Shown: positions 23,479 through 30,513 of the stretch, one piece after another | How positions within the stretch are numbered: the stretch's first letter is position 1 | Layout: every line of letters starts with the position of its first letter | Notes under the pieces: model-generated | What the model was told of the DNA's origin: nothing | Database searches by the model: none | Seen by the model: the letters and a program-made list of their open reading frames with translations, nothing else | Position numbers and translations under genes: made by a program | NCBI GenBank assembly: GCA_033856535.1 | Contig: JAWVEV010000219.1 | Location: 1-37,507, forward strand | Source: JAWVEV01 sp033856535 | Lineage (GTDB): Bacteria; Actinomycetota; Thermoleophilia; Miltoncostaeales; Miltoncostaeaceae | Length of the DNA: 37,507 bases | Reading direction: 5' to 3'

Positions 23479-24369
23479 GTGAGCGCAGAGCCCCCACCGA
23501 GGGCGCCGAGCGCCGCGTACCTTCGCGGCCTGAGCGCCAATGACCTGGTCCTGATCGCGCGGGCCGGTGGCCTGGACGCGGACGACCCCGCCGAGCTGGC
23601 CCGGCTGCGCGCCGACGGGGACCTGCTGGAGCGGCTGCTCGGGTCGGACGCCCTGGACAACGCCCTGCTCGGCGACGCCGAGGATCCCGAGCGCGAGACG
23701 CTCTTCGGGGGCTCGCCGTTCCTGATGTTCGCGGTGGCGATGCAGCGGACGCTGCTCGAGGTCGATCAGGTGCGCTTCGTCCCGGAATGGATCGGGCCGC
23801 GGATGCGGATCCCCGTGCTGGAGGACGGCCGCCTGGGCGAGTTCCTCGGCGACCGGAACCGCCAGCTCTTCCTGGTCGAGCTGCTCGCCTCGTACACGCG
23901 CGTCGCCAGCGGGACCATGTGGCGCGACACGCCGCGCGGCCGCACGACGGTGCGCTTCAGCGAGCTCGACCTGATGCGCCTCGCGGCGCTGCTCGACGCC
24001 GTCCCCGAGGAGCGGCGGGCGATGGTCCACCGCCGCCTGGGCGACTTGGCGCTGTTCCTGGCGGGGGTCTTCCCGGACCACACCGCCGGCCGGCTCTTCC
24101 GGCCGATCGACCTGCAGCGGCTGGGGCGCGCGGCGTCCGTGGCCGGCCACGAGGGCCTGGGGGAGGCGCTCGAGCTGCACGGCGGCGTCGGCCTGCTCGA
24201 GGTGCTCGGCACCCGCTGGTACCGCCTGGCGGCCGCGCCGCTGGAGCCGGCTCCGGCGAGCCGCCTGTCCGCGATCGCCGACCGCTTCGTCGAGGCCCGC
24301 CGGGCGCTGAACCTGATCACCGACCGCTACCTGTTCCCGGTGCGGAACGGGTGGCTGCCGGCCCCGTAG
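23479..24369 (+). CDS. Soluble protein of unknown function
   Basis: 296 residues, no signal peptide or TM segment, mostly helical. Visible stretches include YLRGLSANDLVLIARAGG, GGSPFLMFAVAMQRTLLEVD, GRLGEFLGDRNRQLFLVELL and the ending LNLITDRYLFPVRNGWLPAP. I do not recognise the family. The GTG at 23479 follows a TACCAT hexamer by 7 nt. It is followed after 2 nt by a small membrane-anchored protein, so the two probably form an operon. Confidence 0.65.
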   Translation: MSAEPPPRAPSAAYLRGLSANDLVLIARAGGLDADDPAELARLRADGDLLERLLGSDALDNALLGDAEDPERETLFGGSPFLMFAVAMQRTLLEVDQVRFVPEWIGPRMRIPVLEDGRLGEFLGDRNRQLFLVELLASYTRVASGTMWRDTPRGRTTVRFSELDLMRLAALLDAVPEERRAMVHRRLGDLALFLAGVFPDHTAGRLFRPIDLQRLGRAASVAGHEGLGEALELHGGVGLLEVLGTRWYRLAAAPLEPAPASRLSAIADRFVEARRALNLITDRYLFPVRNGWLPAP

Positions 24370-24371
24370 CG

Positions 24372-24908
24372 ATGTCGGGCGCGCTCGTCCTGCTCGCCCT
24401 GGCCGCCGCGGGCCTGACCGCGGTGGCCGCCCTGGCCTCGGCCGGGTCGGCGCGGGAGGCGTTGAGGACGCTGCATTCCGAGCGCCGGCGCGAGCGCTGG
24501 TCGCGGCTGGAGGCCGCGGTGGGGGAGGTGCACCGCGCGGCGCTCGCCTACGGCCGGGCGATGGAGCGCGGGCCGGCGCGGGCGATCGACGCCGAGCGGG
24601 CCGCCGAGCGCTACGGCGACGCCTGCGATCGCCTCTCGACCGAGCTCAGCGCCGGGCCGGCGCCCCGCGACGCCGGCGAGCACCTGCCCGCGCTGCTCGA
24701 CCCCAGCCGTCCGGAGCGGGTCGCCCGCTCCCGCGCCGCCGAGCTGGTCCTGGCCGAGCTGGCGCGCCTGCGCGCCGCCGAGGCCGCGCGGCCGGACCTC
24801 CCGGGCTGGCGCGACGCCCTCGGCGCGGACATCGCCCGGCTGCGGTCGGGCCTGCGGCTCGCGCGCCTCGGCCGGCTCGGCCGGCCGGGCCCTCCCGCCG
24901 CCGGCTGA
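24372..24908 (+). CDS. Small membrane-anchored helical protein, unknown
   Basis: 178 residues. An N-terminal hydrophobic helix (ALVLLALAAAGLTAVAALAS, 4-23) is followed by an Arg/Glu/Ala-rich helical domain (EALRTLHSERRRERWSRLEA and beyond) that could form a coiled coil or helical bundle. No known motif. It starts 2 nt after the preceding stop, suggesting translational coupling. Confidence 0.55.
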   Translation: MSGALVLLALAAAGLTAVAALASAGSAREALRTLHSERRRERWSRLEAAVGEVHRAALAYGRAMERGPARAIDAERAAERYGDACDRLSTELSAGPAPRDAGEHLPALLDPSRPERVARSRAAELVLAELARLRAAEAARPDLPGWRDALGADIARLRSGLRLARLGRLGRPGPPAAG

Positions 24909-24973
24909 CCTCGACCCGGGCCTCCCCGGATGGGGGGCGCGGCGGTGCGGCGGCGGCGACAAGGATCGGCCCG

Positions 24974-26779
24974 ATGGACCTCGGTGCCCGAGCCCTGATC
25001 AGGTGGATCGCGCTGCTGGCCACAGGCCTGCTCGCCCTCGTCTTGGGTGGCGGGCTCGCGGCGGGATCCCCTCCGGTCACCCTCAAGGAGGCGGTCGACC
25101 TGCGACTCGCCGTCGACGCGTCCGGGCGAGCCGTGGCCGCGTGGGGGCAGGAGCTCGAGGGATACGTATTCCGGCTGAAGGTCGCCGAGCGGGGCGCGAC
25201 CGGGTGGGCGCCGGCGCGCATCCTGACCCCGCCCGGGGAGTCGATCTCGGGCCTCGACCTGGCGGGGAACGCCGCCGGCGACGTGGTCGCGGCGTGGCAG
25301 CGCGATCCCTCGAAGGGGGCGCCGATCCGCGCGATCGCCCGCACGGCGGCGGGGGTCTGGGGCGACCCGGTGGACCTGGCTCCGGCCGGAACCATCGCCA
25401 AGCGCCCACGGGTCGGGGTGGGCGACGACGGAACCGCGGTCGTGGCCTGGGACGGCCCCGACGGCGCCGTCGCGGCGGCCGTCCGTCGGCCGGGCGAGGC
25501 GTGGGGCCCGATGCGCATCGTGTCCGGGCCGGGCACGATCGCCTCCGGCCTGGCGGCGCCGGCGGTCGCCGCCGACGGCTCGGCGCTGCTCGCCTGGACC
25601 GCGACGAACGCCGTCGTGACCGTGGCCGAGCTGCCGGCCGGTCCGGCCGGCGTGTTCGGAGACCCGCATCCCCTGACGGCCCCGGAGGACGTCCGGGGCG
25701 GTCCGGCGGTCGCCCTCGGGCCGGACGGGACGGCGGTGGCGGCCTGGCGGCGTGGCGTCGGCGACGGCACCGGCGAGATCGTCGTGGCCGCACGCGGCGC
25801 CGGGGGCGACTGGGACGCGCCGGCTGCGCTGGCCGCGGCGTCGCCGGACCCGCCTCCCGCGGCGTACGCCGACCGGGCGACGCCGGCGATCGTCATCGAC
25901 GCCACCGGGCGGGCGGTGGCGCTGTGGGTGGGCGCGGCCTCCGCCCTTCAGGCCGTGGTCCGGCCCCCCGGCGGCGGGTGGGGCGCCGCGCGCACCCTGG
26001 GCCAGGCGACCGACGCGCGCCGGCCGATGCTCGTCGCGGGAGCCGGCGGGACGGTTCTGGCCGGGTGGATGGCCGGCTCGGCCTCCGCGGCCATCGCGGC
26101 CCCCGGAGCGGAGCTGGCGCCGGCGGAGGACCTCACGCCCCCGGGCTTCGAGGACCTGCGCCGGCTCCAGATCGGGCTCGACGGGACGGGAGGCATGGTC
26201 GCGGTCTGGGGGTCGCGCCCGGGCTTCGCGACGCCGACGGTGACGGCCGCGGCGCGGACGGCCGGCGGCCTGTGGGGCGCCGCCGGGATCATCTCCGTGG
26301 CGCTCGGTCCCCGGGGGCCGGTCCCGGGTGAGCCGGATCCGGAAGCACAGCCCCCGACGACGACCGATCCGGACGCGACGCCCCGGCCCCCGCGGGGCAA
26401 TCCCCGCCCCGGCCGGGTGAAGCTGAGCGAAGGGCAGCTGAGGATCAATCAGCGGATCGCGCAGGCGGCGCTGCGCCGGGCCCGGGCGCTCGAGGCCCGC
26501 CTGGCCGGCCGCCCGGTCCCGCGCCGGCCCCGTTCCGAGCGCGGAACGGTCCGGCTCACGCGGGCGCAGCTCGCGGTGAACCAGCGGATCAGCCAGACGG
26601 CGCTCCGGCGCATCGCCCGCCTGGAGGCGCGGATCGAGGGCCGCACGCCGCCCCGCCGGCCGGAGGCCGGGCAGGGTCGCATCGCCCTGACGGCGGGCCA
26701 GCTCCTGATCGACCAGAGGATCGCCCAGGCCGCGCTACGCCGGATCGCGGCGCTCGAGGAGGCGCTGGCCGACCGCTGA
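24974..26779 (+). CDS. Large secreted protein: propeller-like repeats plus three C-terminal 44-residue repeats
   Basis: 601 residues. Signal segment (IRWIALLATGLLALVLGGGL, 9-28). The body (about 40-440) has about eight units built on a strand-turn pattern ending in G-x-A-V-x-x-W, for example DASGRAVAAWGQ, GDDGTAVVAWDG, GPDGTAVAAWRRG and DATGRAVALWVG, suggesting a beta-propeller. A Pro/Thr linker follows. The C-terminus carries three exact-period 44-residue repeats starting at residues 482, 526 and 570, each with L-x-INQRI-x-Q-x-ALRR-x-x-x-LE. Likely extracellular; the repeats may bind the wall or oligomerise. ATG with AAGGA upstream. Confidence 0.7.
   Translation: MDLGARALIRWIALLATGLLALVLGGGLAAGSPPVTLKEAVDLRLAVDASGRAVAAWGQELEGYVFRLKVAERGATGWAPARILTPPGESISGLDLAGNAAGDVVAAWQRDPSKGAPIRAIARTAAGVWGDPVDLAPAGTIAKRPRVGVGDDGTAVVAWDGPDGAVAAAVRRPGEAWGPMRIVSGPGTIASGLAAPAVAADGSALLAWTATNAVVTVAELPAGPAGVFGDPHPLTAPEDVRGGPAVALGPDGTAVAAWRRGVGDGTGEIVVAARGAGGDWDAPAALAAASPDPPPAAYADRATPAIVIDATGRAVALWVGAASALQAVVRPPGGGWGAARTLGQATDARRPMLVAGAGGTVLAGWMAGSASAAIAAPGAELAPAEDLTPPGFEDLRRLQIGLDGTGGMVAVWGSRPGFATPTVTAAARTAGGLWGAAGIISVALGPRGPVPGEPDPEAQPPTTTDPDATPRPPRGNPRPGRVKLSEGQLRINQRIAQAALRRARALEARLAGRPVPRRPRSERGTVRLTRAQLAVNQRISQTALRRIARLEARIEGRTPPRRPEAGQGRIALTAGQLLIDQRIAQAALRRIAALEEALADR
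26417..26779 (+). repeat. Three in-frame tandem repeats, 132-nt period
   Basis: Copies begin at 26417, 26549 and 26681. Each encodes QLxINQRIxQxALRRxxxLE followed, in the first two, by a basic Pro-Arg linker. The last copy is cut at the stop codon after the helix. Confidence 0.8.
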
Positions 26780-26851
26780 TCCGGCGGTCCGATTCGGGCG
26801 CGGGCGAAACGGGGAAGAGGGATCCGACCGTTCCCGACCCGGAGGTGCTCC

Positions 26852-27304
26852 GTGCCCGTCGTTCGCCGTCTGCTGGTCCTCGGAGCCCTCGGCACGCTCG
26901 GCAGCCTCGTCGTGGCCTTCGCCCGGCGGCTGCAGCTCCGGCGCGGGGATGACGGCGGGACGGCCCACGTCGAGACCCGGGCCGAGCCGGCCGGGACGGC
27001 GACGGCGCCCCCGGAGGCCGGGACGCTGGAGCGCGAGGGCCCGCACATCGGCGACGAGGATCTCGCGGCGGCGATCACCTTCCCGGACGACGCGACGCTG
27101 CGCGACCGGGTGGAGTCGCAGGTTCTCGGGGCTCCGGACGTCCCGAAGGGCGACATGAACATCGACGCGGCCGCCGGCGTGGTGACCCTGCGCGGCACCG
27201 TCGACGCCGGCCTGGTCGTCGACCTGGAGGAGCGGGTCGCCGCGGTGGAGGGCGTGGTCCGGGTGGAGAACCTTCTGACGGCCGCCGAGGCCGACGCGGA
27301 TTAG
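26852..27304 (+). CDS. BON-domain protein with N-terminal membrane segment
   Basis: 150 residues. An N-terminal hydrophobic helix (LLVLGALGTLGSLVVAFARR, about 7-26) and a Gly/Pro/Glu-rich linker lead to a BON domain: DDATLRDRVESQVLG, then NIDAAAGVVTLRGTVDAG and RVAAVEGVVRVENLL, the usual alpha-beta-beta pattern with the conserved central glycine. BON domains bind phospholipid or other envelope ligands and appear in osmotic-stress proteins. GTG start with GGAGG 6 nt upstream. Confidence 0.85.
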   Translation: MPVVRRLLVLGALGTLGSLVVAFARRLQLRRGDDGGTAHVETRAEPAGTATAPPEAGTLEREGPHIGDEDLAAAITFPDDATLRDRVESQVLGAPDVPKGDMNIDAAAGVVTLRGTVDAGLVVDLEERVAAVEGVVRVENLLTAAEADAD

Positions 27305-27334
27305 ATCCGGGGCCGCCGGCGCGACGCGTTCCGG

Positions 27335-27360
27335 CTCGCCCCACTCGTGCCCGGGGCGAG
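27335..27360. terminator. Hairpin between convergent genes
   Basis: CTCGCCCC (27335-27342) pairs perfectly with GGGGCGAG (27353-27360) across a 10-nt loop, between the BON gene and the convergent gene ending at 27389. No U-tract. Confidence 0.45.
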
Positions 27361-27388
27361 GGAGGGCCCGATCACCCGAGGCGCATGC

Positions 27389-28192
27389 TCATCCGTGCGG
27401 GCAGTTCGTGCAGCTGGGCGGCGGCGCCGGCGGCAGGATCGTGATGACCGCCGTCACCCAGCGCTCGCGCCCGTTCAGGCTCACCTCCTGTGCGAGGCGG
27501 TATTGTCCCGCCTCGACGTCCGGGAGCCGGACCGGATGGGACCGGCCGGGGATCAGGCCGATCGCCGGCACGGCGTAGCCCGGGGTCCCGACGAGGACCG
27601 GCGCGGGGATCCCACCGGTGTCGGGCAGCGGGTGCTGAAGGTGGAACAGCGAGCGCCAGCGGCCGTCGACGCGCCGCTGCAAGAGCGCGTCGATGCCGGT
27701 GAGCGCCTTCAGGCGGACGCGCGCGTCGCGGATGTTGACCCCGATCTCGACCACCGAGCCGGCCCGGGCGGCCACGTCCGCGATCAGCGAGGGGCCCTCG
27801 AGCAGCTCGCGCGTCATTCGCCGCAGGCAGGCGAGCGCCCGGGCGGCGGGACGGGCGATGCAGGGGTTCTCGGCGACCACCAGGAGGCCCGCCCGGCCGG
27901 ACGCCGACGGGAGGGCGACGCCGAACCGCGGCGCGACGCCGCGGACCCGGTGGAGCGTGACCGGCGTGGCCTCGGCGACGATGGGCGTCCCCGGGGTGTC
28001 GTTGCAGGCAGGAAGCGAGCCCGGCCCGACGGGGCCCGCGACCTGGTCTCCTGGCACGAATCCGGTGCCGACGAACGGCGCCCCGTCGTAGGTCGCGCTC
28101 AGGATGCAGGAAGCGCCGGCCGGCGCCGCGACCGGACCGGTCCACAGGGCGAGTCCTGCCGCGCCGAGCACGAGGAGCGGGAGCCGCCGCAT
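27389..28192 (-). CDS. Secreted protein of unknown function
   Basis: 267 residues with a Sec signal peptide (PLLVLGAAGLALWTGPVAAP, about 5-24) ending before ASC. The mature protein is beta-strand rich with several cysteines (ASCILSATYDG, PACNDTPG, NPCIARPA, LACLRR and the terminal SCTNC), probably disulfide-linked. No family recognised. I chose ATG 28192 over 28201 because a TAGCAT hexamer lies exactly 7 nt upstream of it, a leaderless-type arrangement; the first ATG falls inside that hexamer. Confidence 0.65.
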   Translation of the reverse strand: MRRLPLLVLGAAGLALWTGPVAAPAGASCILSATYDGAPFVGTGFVPGDQVAGPVGPGSLPACNDTPGTPIVAEATPVTLHRVRGVAPRFGVALPSASGRAGLLVVAENPCIARPAARALACLRRMTRELLEGPSLIADVAARAGSVVEIGVNIRDARVRLKALTGIDALLQRRVDGRWRSLFHLQHPLPDTGGIPAPVLVGTPGYAVPAIGLIPGRSHPVRLPDVEAGQYRLAQEVSLNGRERWVTAVITILPPAPPPSCTNCPHG

Positions 28193-28199
28193 GCGGCCC

Positions 28200-28205
28200 A
28201 TGCTA
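28200..28205 (-). promoter_or_regulatory. -10 element built on the glycosylase stop codon
   Basis: TAGCAT on the minus strand begins with the TAG stop of the AlkA-like gene and lies 7 nt before the ATG at 28192. Confidence 0.45.
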
Positions 28206-28904
28206 GGGCGCGCCCGGAGCGCCTCCCGCATCGCCGGGTCCGCCGGCGATCGGCGCCACCGGCTCGCCGCGCGCCAACGCATAGCTGCGCCAGAGGTGCG
28301 CGGCGGCGTACGAGCGCCACGGCCGCCACGCCAGCGCCCGGTCGGCGCCCCAGGCCGGCGACGGCAGCTCCGCCAGGCCGTCCAGCAGGACGAGCCCCCT
28401 CCGGAGCGCGATGTCGCCGCTCGGGAAGACGTCCGGACGGCGCATGTCCCGGAGCAGGAAGACCTGCGCCGACCACGGCCCGATGCCGGGGAGCGCCACC
28501 AGCCGGCGGGTGGCCTCGTCGTCGTCCAGCTCCGCGAGCGCGGCGAAGTCGAGCGCTCCCGACGCGACGCGCTCGCCCAGCTCCCGCAGCGCGCGCGCCT
28601 TCGCGCGCGACAGTCCCACGCACCGCAGCGCGTCCTCCGACTCCGCGGCGAGGCGCGCCGCGTCCACGGTCCCGCCGAGCAGCGCGGTCAGCCGGCCGAA
28701 GATCGCCAGGGCCGCGATCCGGCTGATCTGCTGGCCCGTGACGTGCAGGGCCAGGGCGGCCAGGGGATCGACGATCCCCGACGGCGTCGTGGGCCGGTAG
28801 GCGTCGACCGGACCGTGCGCGGCCACCAGGGCGGCGATCGAGTCGTCGAGCCCGCCGAGGTGCCGGTGGGCGGCGAGACGCTCGTCGTCGCGGCCGCCGC
28901 CCAT
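28203..28904 (-). CDS. DNA-3-methyladenine glycosylase II (AlkA-like, HhH-GPD)
   Basis: Base-excision repair glycosylase for alkylated purines, 233 residues. HhH-GPD features: LALHVTGQQISRIAALAIFG, GLSRAKARALRELG, the hairpin LVALPGIGPWSAQVFLLRDM and the catalytic aspartate in FPSGDIALRRG; the ending RPWRSYAAAHLWRSYA is typical. It lacks the N-terminal AlkA domain of E. coli, like many actinobacterial members. The ATG at 28904 follows TAAGGT by 8 nt; that hexamer contains the SDR gene's stop codon. Longer in-frame readings run into the SDR gene. Confidence 0.92.
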   Translation of the reverse strand: MGGGRDDERLAAHRHLGGLDDSIAALVAAHGPVDAYRPTTPSGIVDPLAALALHVTGQQISRIAALAIFGRLTALLGGTVDAARLAAESEDALRCVGLSRAKARALRELGERVASGALDFAALAELDDDEATRRLVALPGIGPWSAQVFLLRDMRRPDVFPSGDIALRRGLVLLDGLAELPSPAWGADRALAWRPWRSYAAAHLWRSYALARGEPVAPIAGGPGDAGGAPGAP

Positions 28905-28912
28905 GCCGGCGG

Positions 28913-28918
28913 ACCTTA
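28913..28918 (-). promoter_or_regulatory. -10 element built on the SDR stop codon
   Basis: TAAGGT on the minus strand begins with the TAA stop of the SDR gene and lies 8 nt before the glycosylase ATG at 28904. Confidence 0.45.
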
Positions 28919-29617
28919 GGCTGCCTTCGGGTAGAGCGCCCGCACGCCGGCGGCGAGCCCCGCCTGCACGCGCCGGCTCACGTCGTCGGCCAGGACCTCC
29001 TCCAGGCCGGCCTGCACGCCGTCGAGGGCCTGCCGCGCGACGTCGGCAGGATCCGCCTTCGGAGCCGTCACCTGACGGGCCATGTCCGTGTCGACGAAGG
29101 CCACGTGGAGCGCCGTCACCTGGGTGCCCTGCGGCGCGAGCTCGTTCCGCAGCGCGTTGGTGAGCGACCACGTCGCCGATTTCGACGCCGAGTACGGGCC
29201 GAACCCGGCCAGGGTGTACCAGGAGAGCACCGACAGCACGTTGAGGACGCCGCTGCGCCCGGGCGCCAGGGCGAGCTGCGGCGCGAAGGCCCGGGTGACC
29301 GCCAGCGTCCCGTAGTAGTTGGTGTCCATGTCGCGGCGGATGTCGGCGATCGACCCGTCGAGGAACGTCGCCCCCGTCGCGATGCCCGCGTTGTTCACCA
29401 GCAGCGTGACGCCGTGGACCAGCTCGCCCGCGGCCGCGATCGACGCCTCGTCGGTGATGTCGATCCGGACGGGGATGGCCCCCGGCAGGTCGATCGCGTC
29501 GATGTTCCGCGCGCCGGCGTAGACCGTGGCGCCCCGCTCGATGAGCTGCTGTGCGATGTGGCGGCCGAGGCCGCGATTGGCCCCGGTGACCAGGGCGGTT
29601 GCGCCGGCGATGTCCAT
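28916..29617 (-). CDS. Short-chain dehydrogenase/reductase
   Basis: NAD(P)-dependent oxidoreductase, classical SDR, 233 residues: TGANRGLGRHI cofactor motif (about 10-20), LLVNNAGIA, and the catalytic YSASK motif preceded by the conserved serine in VLSVLSWYT. All key residues are intact. The substrate is unknown. The ATG has AAGGAG 7 nt upstream. It is divergent from an HxlR regulator, the usual arrangement for a stress- or electrophile-induced reductase, so it is probably the regulator's target. Confidence 0.9.
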   Translation of the reverse strand: MDIAGATALVTGANRGLGRHIAQQLIERGATVYAGARNIDAIDLPGAIPVRIDITDEASIAAAGELVHGVTLLVNNAGIATGATFLDGSIADIRRDMDTNYYGTLAVTRAFAPQLALAPGRSGVLNVLSVLSWYTLAGFGPYSASKSATWSLTNALRNELAPQGTQVTALHVAFVDTDMARQVTAPKADPADVARQALDGVQAGLEEVLADDVSRRVQAGLAAGVRALYPKAA

Positions 29618-29657
29618 GACGAGCTCCTTGGGGGCGAGGCTGAGTAGGCGCCGCCAA

Positions 29658-29676
29658 CCTAGCAGTGCTGGATAGG
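29658..29676. promoter_or_regulatory. Possible HxlR operator between SDR and regulator genes
   Basis: CCTAGCAG-TGC-TGGATAGG is an imperfect inverted repeat (CCTA/TAGG arms) in the divergent intergenic region, overlapping the likely SDR promoter (TAGGTT on the minus strand). Position by inspection. Confidence 0.35.
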
Positions 29677-29691
29677 GGAACGCAACGCAGC

Positions 29692-29697
29692 TACCCT
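29692..29697 (+). promoter_or_regulatory. -10 element of a leaderless promoter (HxlR gene)
   Basis: TACCCT lies exactly 6 nt before the ATG at 29704. Confidence 0.55.
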
Positions 29698-29703
29698 GCG
29701 GCC

Positions 29704-30162
29704 ATGGGACGACTTGACGAGACCGAGACCTGCTCCGTCGCGCGCAGCCTGGGCGTGCTCGGCGAGCGCTGGACCTTCCTGATCGTGCGCGAGGCCTTCT
29801 TCGGCGCCACGCGCTTCGCCGAGTTCCGCGAGGAGCTCGGGGTGGCGCCGGACGTGCTCAGCGCGCGGCTGGCGACGCTGGTCGACGCCGGGGTGATGGA
29901 GAAGGTCCCGTACCGAGAGCCCGGCAGCCGCGTCCGCGACGCCTACGAGCTCACGCCGGCCGGCCGCGACCTGTCGGTCGTCCTCGGCGCGCTCCAGGGC
30001 TGGGGCGATCGGCACCTGCCGCGGCCGCAGGGCCCGAGCATCCTGCGCCGCAGTCGCGAGGACGGACGCCCGGTGCGCGTGGCCTTCGTCGACGAGGACG
30101 GCCGCGAGCTCGCACCCGAGGCGGTCGAGGTCATCCCGAACCCGGCGGCCCTGGCCGGCTGA
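29704..30162 (+). CDS. HxlR-family transcriptional regulator
   Basis: 152 residues. Winged-helix HxlR domain: CSVARSLGVLGERWTFLIVR with its early cysteine (about residue 8), FFGATRFAEFREELGVAPDV then LSARLATLVDAGVMEKVPYR, and YELTPAGRDL in the wing. A short C-terminal extension follows. The conserved N-terminal Cys is the residue that senses oxidants or aldehydes in several family members. The start ATG 29704 follows a leaderless promoter; an upstream in-frame GTG would place the -10 inside the gene. Divergent from the SDR gene. Confidence 0.9.
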   Translation: MGRLDETETCSVARSLGVLGERWTFLIVREAFFGATRFAEFREELGVAPDVLSARLATLVDAGVMEKVPYREPGSRVRDAYELTPAGRDLSVVLGALQGWGDRHLPRPQGPSILRRSREDGRPVRVAFVDEDGRELAPEAVEVIPNPAALAG

Positions 30163-30174
30163 GCCCCGGCGCGG

Positions 30175-30188
30175 GGGACCCGGGTCCC
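30175..30188. terminator. 14-bp perfect palindrome after the HxlR gene
   Basis: GGGACCCGGGTCCC is a perfect palindrome 13 nt after the HxlR stop and could fold as a small hairpin. No U-tract, so terminator function is uncertain. Confidence 0.3.
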
Positions 30189-30224
30189 GGGCGGGCCCGA
30201 TTCCTCAACGCAACATAATCGCCC

Positions 30225-30480
30225 TTATCGTGCACTGACGACCTCGACCTGCTCGACCGCCACTTCGGGACGGTCGAGACGGCCTGGTTCCACCTCGCCG
30301 CCCTTGCGGCCGTGCCGCTCGCGGGCCGGGCGCCGTTCGGGGCCCGTCCTCGCCGGCCTTGAGCTGGTGGACCGGGTGCTCTTCCGCCTGCCTCCGCTGA
30401 GACGGGCGGCTGGTACGCCGTGATGCGCCTCGGCGATCCCCGCTCGCCGGGGACGTCACCCGCGCTGACCCGCAAGGCGC
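30225..30480 (+). pseudogene. C-terminal remnant of a class I SAM-dependent methyltransferase
   Basis: No intact gene fits 30163-30513. On the plus strand, three pieces in changing frames read as one protein tail: DLDLLDRHFGTVETAWFHLA and AALAAVPLAGRAP (frame of 30237), LAGLELVDRVLFRLPPLRRA (frame of 30346) and WYAVMRLGDP (frame of 30411). This order matches the C-terminal end common in methyltransferases of the ubiE/SAM class. One +1 and one -1 frameshift separate the pieces, and the N-terminal catalytic domain is missing. A vestige is therefore more likely than a gene. The call rests on remembered family sequence. Confidence 0.5.
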
Positions 30481-30513
30481 CCTGACAGCGCGTCAGGGCG
30501 GATGCGGCCCGGC

